The notes under the pieces were generated by a model. It was given only the letters and a program-made list of their open reading frames with translations. It did no database searches and had not been told where the DNA came from. DNA of 64,000 nt. Origin: Coptis chinensis. Taxonomy: Eukaryota; Streptophyta; Magnoliopsida; Ranunculales; Ranunculaceae. The position numbers and the translations under genes are program-made. The stretch is taken from contig CM027382.1 of assembly GCA_015680905.1 (NCBI GenBank), positions 11,381,501-11,445,500 on the forward strand, in the 5' to 3' direction. Below, in pieces: positions 57,169 to 64,000 of this stretch (the first letter of the stretch is position 1; each line of letters starts with the position of its first letter).

Positions 57169-57177
57169 AATCATTCA

Positions 57178-57361
57178 AGCTTTCTCTTAAACGGGTATGT
57201 TCTTCGAAAACTTATATAGTGTCTTCCTAAGTTTATATAATGTCGTCCGTTAAACAAGTTAATAAGCCATAAACTTAAAAAAATTAGATGATATTGTATA
57301 AGCTTATGAAGACACTATATAAGCTTTTGAAGAACATGTTCGTTTAAGAGAAAGCATGTTC
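57178..57361. mobile_element. 184-bp MITE with long inverted repeats beside the PLATZ gene
   Basis: AATCATTCA stands on both sides (57169-57177 and 57362-57370), an exact 9-bp direct repeat. Inside, GCTTTCTCTTAAACG and the following ~60 bp (TGTTCTTCGAAAACTTATAT, AGTGTCTTC) are repeated inverted at the right end, so the element can fold into a long hairpin. A 9-bp target would suit a Mutator-type MITE. 8 bp (hAT) is also possible. Confidence 0.75.
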
Positions 57362-57671
57362 AATCATTCATACGCACAATCTGCAAAACTAAAAGGTATA
57401 ATAGTGAAAAAATAAAGGCGTTGTGCATGGCAGTCCAAAGACATTAAACCATCTTAAACAACCTCAACCATTTTGTTAGAACAAACATCCCAATACACTT
57501 GAAGTTTCAATAAGAACCGACTCTATTGATTAACCAAATCCATGCAGATATCCAATATAATATCTACTCTATAAAAAAAAAATGTATTTAGCAATATCTT
57601 CATACTTTTTACCCTCCACTAAATCGTTTGAACCATTTGCTTCAATTTCATTTATACCACTTTTTAGACTT

Positions 57672-58685
57672 TTAAAATAAAGGGGAGCGATGGGGAATAC
57701 CCTTTTTCCTATTCTTTTGAGGGGGAATGAAAATTGGAGAAGAAAAGATGGAGGTCTCCGATTCATTACTTGATTCCGAATCATTCTTGATATTTGCTGA
57801 GTTTTCAACATCGATCAAATGATTGTGAAGCTTCTTCCGAAATGGCAAGTTCAATTCCATGTATTCACCTACATCTTCGGTCTCTTGCAACTCAAATGTA
57901 ACATCTGGATCATCACACCTCTTCACTCCTTCAAGTTGGAAAAATAAATATACAATCAAAACAAGTACATATACGAGAATTTTAGTCAATTGAATTGTAA
58001 ATAGTCCAACTCACATAGGTTTACATTATAACAAAAATATACTAAAAGTTTTAAAATTATATTACCAATTTAGTAAATTGTCAATTGAACACTAAACATC
58101 ATAATGTATGTAATGTATAGTCGTCAATAAATCTTGTTACAAAATATCTCAAATAATAAATGGGTTTTATTGCTTAGGAGTTTACCTTGCAGCCTAAAGA
58201 ACAAAACTTGAAAGGTTCAAGCAAATTCCGTTTACAAATTTTGCATGGGAACCTACCCCTTCCCTGCCTCACTATAAGATGTTCTTTCAAATAGATAATT
58301 CGATCACTACTGAGACGATAAGATTGAATGTTAGAAGTGTCAATGTACTTCCCAATCTCACTAAGTCTTACAGCTTTACTATATATAATTAGAAAAACAA
58401 TATATATAATTAACAAAAAAAGACTAAACATTTCAAAAGATGCATGTAATAATATTAAGAATATTTAAGGAAGACTCCTTGAAAATACTTAATTACCTGC
58501 ACAATTGGGTGATTTTTGTGTTGGTAAACACAAGACGAACATAGAGATTTTCCTTTGCAAAGTAAGCAATATAAGTTACATTCACCTCTTGTTAATGTTT
58601 TATGTTCTTTACATGGAGCAAAGTAGTCAGCTTCCAACAACGGTACCAACCATGATGGAATTATCACTGAGACGTTCTTTGCCAT
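57672..58685 (-). CDS. PLATZ-family zinc-binding protein (three coding blocks)
   Basis: Plant AT-rich sequence and zinc-binding (PLATZ) proteins are nuclear DNA-binding repressors or RNA polymerase III cofactors. Coding block 1 (58685-58497, 63 codons) starts MAKNVSVIIPSWLVPLL and has the Cys/His set (FAPCKEH, CNLYCLLCKGKSLCSSC, HKNH), ending CAG|GTAATT. Block 2 (ends 58186, TGCAAG|GTAAAC) has GKYIDTSNIQSYRLSSDRII and CKICKRNLLEPFKFCSLGCK. Block 3 (ends 57672) finishes RKKGIPHRSPLF, the family's usual C-terminus. An AG acceptor (TTTTTTCAG) just before block 1 suggests a 5' leader intron. At the places where introns 1 and 2 normally end, no in-phase AG is seen. The nearest in-phase acceptors are at 58356 and 57920 and would drop a few conserved residues. 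It could be a slightly unusual gene or an early pseudogene. Confidence 0.82.
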
Positions 58686-58693
58686 TTCACAAT

Positions 58694-58824
58694 CTGAAAA
58701 AAGAAAAAAAAAAATCAAATCAAATCTCATTTACCATTCCTAAAAATACCAATCCCATCAAAAAACAAACAAATAAAATAAAATCTAAACTTGAAAAAAA
58801 TTATAGTTTTTTGGATTATCAACC

Positions 58825-58861
<37 letters not shown>

Positions 58862-60070
58862 GTCAATGTGAATTGAACAAATTAAAAATGAAAAAAATGA
58901 GGTTCAAGAAAGAACTTAAAGAGATTACCAAATCAGAACAATAGAAAAAAAAAAAAACTATGAAATCTTACTACAGATTATAGTAAGTGAGAATCAAAAT
59001 AAGAAGAGGTACAAGAAGAAAGTTGTGGAAATTTATAGGAACAAGCTAGCCTGAAAAGGAAAAGCAATATCTAATAACTCATCCTCAGTGTTGTGTTTAA
59101 ATTGTATTAACTCTACTAATTAATTTTGCCACATCAGCTTTAATTAGACACTGATTATAGACTATATATTTGCTCACCTACTATGGTTGAGACTTCAAGT
59201 TCCAAATTCACCTGGCTTAAAACTAATATATTGTTCTCGTGCATGAGTTACAATCGATTTGGTCCACTCTAATCTCTATAACAAAAAAGTTTTGTATGGT
59301 TAATCCTTATTATAAGGATTTAAAATAATAATTAATAAATATTATTATTAAATAATTAATAATTAATAATAATAATTCTGGTTCCACTATATTATATAAT
59401 AATAACAATAATAATTATTATTAATTATAACTCTTGTTCCACTATATTTTGTATATACATTGATTTATTTCTTTGGAATGAGTCAATGAGGATATCCTCG
59501 TGGAATCAATGTGGCGATACAAAAACTTTATGACACAATAAAATAAATGTGTCGTTATTCTTAAATAATTTTGTAAAACTGGATATTCAAAACAATTTCT
59601 TTATAACTTTGTCATTTGGTCATAAGTAACAAAGTTGCGTCCTACAATTTTCAATGTATATCTAAACGACCATATGATCATCTTCGTAAGCTTGCCATAT
59701 TGATAGTTCAAACAAGAATATGATTCACAAAATATCTAAAATTTGTGTAATTTAATCCGAGATTGTGCGGGGTTACACAATAGTGTTGAATAGGCAGATG
59801 ATATCACTAAGAGGAAATGTTGGTGAATTTATTACAGAGCCTTTAATTTAGTTTGGAAAAAGAATTAGGATTCAATGCAACATGGAAACCCTAACAAAAT
59901 GGTAACACAAGATTACACTTATTCACGGTGTAAGATTCCATCTAAACTATAGTAGTACATGTGAATGATGTGCACCGCCATTTTTTAAATTTTGTGACTT
60001 AAACCATTTTTAAGTGGCTAAGTGATAACTTATACCATTTCTAAGTCCTAATTAACCTTCACAGAAAGTC
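58694..60070. other. Upstream region of the PLATZ gene; leader intron, microsatellites, AT-rich DNA
   Basis: 58694 to about 58960 is probably the leader intron. A donor-like GTAAGATTTC on the minus strand lies near 58970. A (TA)n(TG)n microsatellite is at about 58830-58860. 59320-59440 is a long run of AATAATAATTATTATT low-complexity sequence. No further gene is seen. Confidence 0.45.
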
Positions 60071-60075
60071 AAGGT

Positions 60076-60621
60076 TGTAGGATCTAAAATTTGATTAAAA
60101 CACACAAAATTGAATAATATGCATAAAAGACAAATTTGAATTAAATAAACTTTATTATATCAATTCAACCATTTATATTAAACTTCATGAACAAAAGAAC
60201 TTACCACTTAATACCGATGCATCTTTTCTCTATTACGCATCTCTTTTATTATTCTCTTACTTTTTATGTTAATGTCTAGGCACTCACACATATATATAGT
60301 TTCTCCAATTACTAATTCCTACCAAGCTGCTAATTAGAAAATTCTAATACCAACCTAATTCTAATTTTACTTTTATTATTGCCAATATCAATTTGGTTTC
60401 CTAATAGCAACTCATACTTGCTAATCACACCACTTTCTAATTAACTTTCAATTCTAATTTAACCAAACTAAGTAGATCTCAAATTAGTAATTCCAATAGC
60501 CTCTCTTAATTAGAGATCTAGCAACGGGTACTGAATTTCAATTTAGTAATTCCAACAGCCTCCCTTAAATTATATTGAGATCTCGGGACGAGCACCAAAT
60601 CTTAATTTACTAATTTCAACA
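60076..60621 (-). repeat. 3' LTR of the short LTR element (546 bp)
   Basis: Aligns with 62005-62598 along its length, including GCATCTCTTTTATTATTCTC and TAGCAACTCATACTTGCTAA. Confidence 0.88.
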
Positions 60622-60854
60622 TTCACCCTTAAATTGATATTTCGGAACGCGGTCATTCCTAAGAATGACTTCATCAACTTGATAAACAGTTCTATTTTCA
60701 ACAACCATCTCTATTATAATGTATGCTACTTTACATCATACTTGACTAAATTCCACTACAGAGGTAACATCATACTTGCACTTTTTTTTTCCACATATTT
60801 GCTCCTCCCATGAAATTTGGAAACCTCCTTGTCACGTTCCGGTATAGACTTGTA

Positions 60855-61235
60855 TCATTTCATTCTTGGCTTGAACTTATTTCGATTATGCTTGTAAACT
60901 CTTTGAACCAATCTAGATATTGATGGGTTCTTCCCTTCTACACTCTTACTCTTCAAACGATAGATTGAACTCTTCTTGTATCTTCTCAACTTTGGCTTGG
61001 ATCTTCTACCATTTTGTTTGCGCACTCTTTCTACTATTAAAATTTTCACATAATTCTCCATTTTTTCAACCTTGTAACTTTTTCTATTTTGTTTATAAAC
61101 CTTTTGTACCAATTTGTCTCTTGAAAAAATTTCTCCTTTTCCTGACATGTAATAACGTTGCTTGTGTAGATTTTCTACCAATCTAGATTTCAAAGAGTTT
61201 ATGTTCCTCTTTTGATTGTATTTTTCCTTATGCAC
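60855..61235 (-). pseudogene. Basic ORF (126 codons) in the short LTR element
   Basis: Very rich in K, R, N and S, with repeated RLVQRVYKHNRNK / KLVQKVYKQNRKS / RLVENLHKQ segments of about 25 residues, so it is built from degenerate internal repeats. It follows the gag-like block on the same strand. No known domain. It could be a nucleic-acid-binding tail or just amplified sequence. Confidence 0.4.
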
Positions 61236-61378
61236 CCGTTTGACACCAATTACCGTCTTGTCACAAAGAAAGTAAGAAACTCAGTAATTAAGCTTCACTG
61301 TCTCAATTTTCTCATTTCCATGGATTTTCTCACCCATAATATCTACGACTATACTTCATTATTTTTTTTTCCTTGCCT

Positions 61379-61831
61379 TCAAGTCACAACAAGAAACTCT
61401 AAATCATTGACAGGTAACAATTTTGAATCATCATCCCAATAAACTTTATCATGTATTTCATGCTCATCAACATCAAAATCAAGACTAACAATCACTTCCT
61501 TTGAGTCTAATACTTCTGTGTTTTTCTCAATTTCTTTTCCATCATTAACAAAATCAAGACTGGCAATTGACTCTTCTGGATCAAAAGATTCTATATTTTT
61601 CTCAATTTCTGTTTCCAAAACCAACTCTTCTTCTTCACACTTGTAACACCGAACTTTAGATTTGTCAATCCTTTTATTTTCAACAGTGCCATCAAAACAA
61701 TCATATAAAATCTCCCGTGCATTTTTTGAAATTTGAACATAAATAACTTTCTTATAATTTGAAGCACCCATTATAATATGTATAGAATGCAATGTTATAC
61801 CTTCCCTTCTTTTGTTTTCTTCTTCAGTCAT
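61379..61831 (-). pseudogene. Gag-like ORF (150 codons) in the short LTR element
   Basis: Starts MTEEENKRREGITLHSIHII, then ISKNAREILYDCFDGT, which resembles the Ty1/copia gag region after the NYxxW block (a YEFWAMEF trace lies just upstream). The second half is acidic with two copies of an EKNxExxDxEExIxSLDF-type repeat. No zinc knuckle is seen. Confidence 0.5.
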
Positions 61832-62004
61832 TAATGCTTCATCTTCAATTCATTGACCAACAACTTCCCATACATTCAGATACTCAAACACAATCTCCAT
61901 CCGGAAACTCCATTGCCCAAAATTCATAATCTCTTCCTACTTTGGAACCATCCACATATCATCTTCTATATTGGATTTTTAAAACCTACAACTTTGATAC
62001 CAAA

Positions 62005-62598
62005 TGTAGAATCTAAAATTTGATTCAAACATACAAAATTAAATAATAAATGTAGAATACAAACTTGAATTAAACCAACTTTATTATATCAATTCAACCA
62101 CTTATATTAAACGTATTTCATGAACAAAAGAATTTACCACTTCATATTGATGCATCTCTTTTCTACAACGCATCTCTTTTATTATTCTCTTACTTTTTAT
62201 GCTAATGTTTAGGCACACACACACACACACATATAGCTTCTCCAATTACTGATTCCTACTAATCCACTAATTAGAAATTTCTAATACCAACCCAATTCTA
62301 ATATTACTTGTATTGTCAGTATCAATTTGGTTTTCTAATAGCAACTCATACTTGCTAATCACACCACTTTCTAATTAACTTTTAATTCCAATTTAACCAA
62401 ACTAATTATATCTCAAATTAGCAATTCCAACAGTCTCCCTTAATTTGAGATCTAACAACAAGTATTGAATCTCAATTTAGTAATTCTAAAATTTGAGATT
62501 TAACAACTAGTACTGAATCTCAATTTAGTAGTTCCAACAGCCTCCCTTAAATTGAGATCTCGGGATGAGCACCAAATCTCAATTTACTAATTTCAACA
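62005..62598 (-). repeat. 5' LTR of the short LTR element (594 bp)
   Basis: TG...CA borders as above. It is longer than its partner because of an extra ~60-bp copy of a TGAGATCTAACAAC / TGAATCTCAATTTAGTA module near 62440-62560. Confidence 0.88.
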
Positions 62599-62603
62599 AA
62601 GGT

Positions 62604-64000
62604 GAGAGTGCAATTGTGAGAGCACACTTGTTTAGTATTTGAAAAACTATAATGTACAAGTGCACAACTAGATTATTGCATTACATATATAGTGAACTTA
62701 CACAGTTTATTAGATGGAAAAGGATACACAAATTATGTCATTAAATAGCACTTAATAAATAGGATTTGAGAAAGAAAAATGAAAAGTGACATTTCCTTGT
62801 ACATATAGAAAGGTTTTATGGTTATTAGCTATCAAGAATATTCCAACGTATGACATATGTTTTGGTAGTCTATTACAATCCCCATTTTATGAGAGTGCAT
62901 GTTTTGGTATTCCTATTTATTTTTATTTAATTTTTGGTTTGGATATATCTCTAAAATCATGCAAATAAAACTCATCTTATTTAGTTTCCTTTTAAAGCTA
63001 AATCTCTCACTAACTATAGTTAATATGTACTAGCACAATTGCACGTGCTCTGCACATGGGTGACAAAAAAACACAGTGAATGAAGCACGGTGATTATGTG
63101 GAGATAGTTTTGGTTATTCTTTGGACACTATGCTAAGACTGTCTTAACTAATAGGCAGCATGCTACAACTGTATGAACTGATAGACACCATAATAACATG
63201 AAATAAATATCGTACCAACGTTTCCAAAGTTATTTTACACATTTCCATGGAAGAAACCCCATAATCATATCAACATTTACAAAATGAAAAAAACAAAAAG
63301 CCAAAAATACCAAGAATGTTCCTTCTTATTCTTGAAGCCTCTTGTTAGTAGTTTATCTATTCAACTCAACTAACCCATTCAGGTTTTCATTGCCATACCA
63401 AGGAATTATTTCCTCCGCCTTAAGTTTTGTACTTTTATAAATATAACCGGCCACTACTCCTTGAATCAACCATTGGACTGAAAATCACAACATGTCCTAT
63501 AATTACTTCCACAACGACCGTACATCCTATCATTTGGAAACATTTTGTTTAGATACGTTAGAGTGGGGCCAATGCTAGCAGTTTCTCTTGGCTATTGTAG
63601 ACCCTATAGTTAAGATCAAGGAATAGTATGTCAAATGAGATTGCACACTCAAACACAACAACACCAGTTTATGAAACACCTCAAACAATATAGCAGTTTG
63701 ATAGCTAGTTAATTAACACTAAAGCTAGAAATGATGAAGGAACAATACGCTTACCATGAGATTTAGAAGTAAGCAAATATTCTTCTGCAGTTGGCATGTC
63801 ATAAAATAGGGGTGCTACTTGTGGCAGGTCTATGTTTCCCATTAATACAATATGTGTCATCTAATTAACTGAGGTATAGGCGCGACTTCGTCTTATAAAA
63901 ATTGAATATGGGATCGTAATATTTGGAAGTAGAGATGCCTCCACATTTGAAACCCACTCACCCCTAAGGCCCTTTTAAGTTCAGAGTTGAGTATGGCTGG
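62604..64000. other. Host DNA to the window end; no gene recognised
   Basis: AT-rich. A 60-codon frame at 62786-62968 has no known motif. Near 63030, TACTAGCACAATTGCACGTG resembles the start of the interspersed repeat family seen at 34934, so a diverged copy may begin here. Confidence 0.5.

Larger units (their letters stand above)
60076..62598 (-). mobile_element. Short non-autonomous LTR element (copia-like gag remnant), 2.5 kb
   Basis: AAGGT stands on both outer sides (60071-60075 and 62599-62603), an exact 5-bp target duplication. LTRs are 62005-62598 (5', minus reading) and 60076-60621 (3'), each with TGTTGAAATTAG...TCTACA-type borders. A primer site (TTTGGTATCAAAGTTG) follows the 5' LTR at 62004-61989, and a purine tract (about 60622-60632) precedes the 3' LTR. 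The 1.4-kb interior has no pol, only a gag-like start with YEFWAMEF near 61930 and two open blocks. The LTRs differ visibly (several percent or more), so it is old. It probably needs an autonomous Ty1/copia partner. Confidence 0.85.

Noticed and set aside
58505-58876. 123-codon plus-strand frame
   Set aside because: Antisense shadow of the PLATZ coding block plus AT-rich intron sequence.
61989-62004. tRNA-like sequence (TGGTATCAAAG)
   Set aside because: It is only the primer site beside an LTR. No cloverleaf can be drawn around it.

Overview
The window looks like nuclear DNA of a flowering plant, probably a eudicot (inference). The basis is the dense nested LTR retrotransposons of plant-only lineages (Ty3/gypsy chromovirus and Tat/Retand-type), a CACTA transposon, many MITEs, AT-rich intergenic DNA, and two plant-specific host gene families (DUF4228/PADRE and PLATZ). 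Most of the sequence is fossil mobile DNA. Only about 1.6 kb looks like resident host genes. I found no rRNA, tRNA or CRISPR.

Layout. (1) 1-17530 is a Ty3/gypsy chromovirus (Tekay-like, broken). Its 5' LTR is cut by the window edge and its 3' LTR is 14411-17530. A complete-looking CACTA (EnSpm) transposon at 5451-14359 sits just downstream of its integrase/chromodomain region, with exact CACTA termini and a TAA target duplication. The CACTA carries no transposase that I recognise. It holds decayed exons of a host gene with RanBP2-type zinc fingers (minus strand), a GC-richer fossil gag/capsid-like stretch with a CCHC zinc knuckle (plus strand), and a 201-bp CACTA-like mini-element near one end. 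(2) 17531-21.2 kb is the 3' part and LTR of another Ty3/gypsy element (Athila/Tat style). (3) 21.3-23.8 kb is the LTR-gag end of a Tat element on the minus strand. It abuts, head to head, the RNase H-integrase part of a Tat element on the plus strand (23.9-25.7 kb), which continues into a 94-103 bp tandem array and a set of antisense ORFs (26.8-29.0 kb). (4) 30-41.6 kb is host-like AT-rich DNA with one intact DUF4228/PADRE gene (33286-33849, minus) and several MITEs with visible terminal repeats and target duplications (Tourist-like, hAT-like, foldback). (5) 41690-56260 is a structurally complete but coding-broken Tat/Retand-type element with an ACTAC target duplication. It has tandem repeats in its LTRs, a 45-bp tandem array after integrase, antisense ORFs, and a captured antisense fragment of a host TPR-protein gene just before the 3' LTR. 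(6) 56.3-64 kb is host DNA with a PLATZ-family gene on the minus strand (57672-58685) whose expected splice acceptors look unusual, a 184-bp MITE beside it, and a short non-autonomous LTR element (60076-62598, minus) with an AAGGT target duplication.

The most interesting signals are the two independent cases of host-gene capture (a zinc-finger gene inside the CACTA, a TPR gene inside the Tat element), the parallel architecture of the two Tat copies (integrase, hairpin-rich tandem array, antisense ORFs), and the splice-site anomaly in the PLATZ gene. I did not find a system that I can honestly call new.
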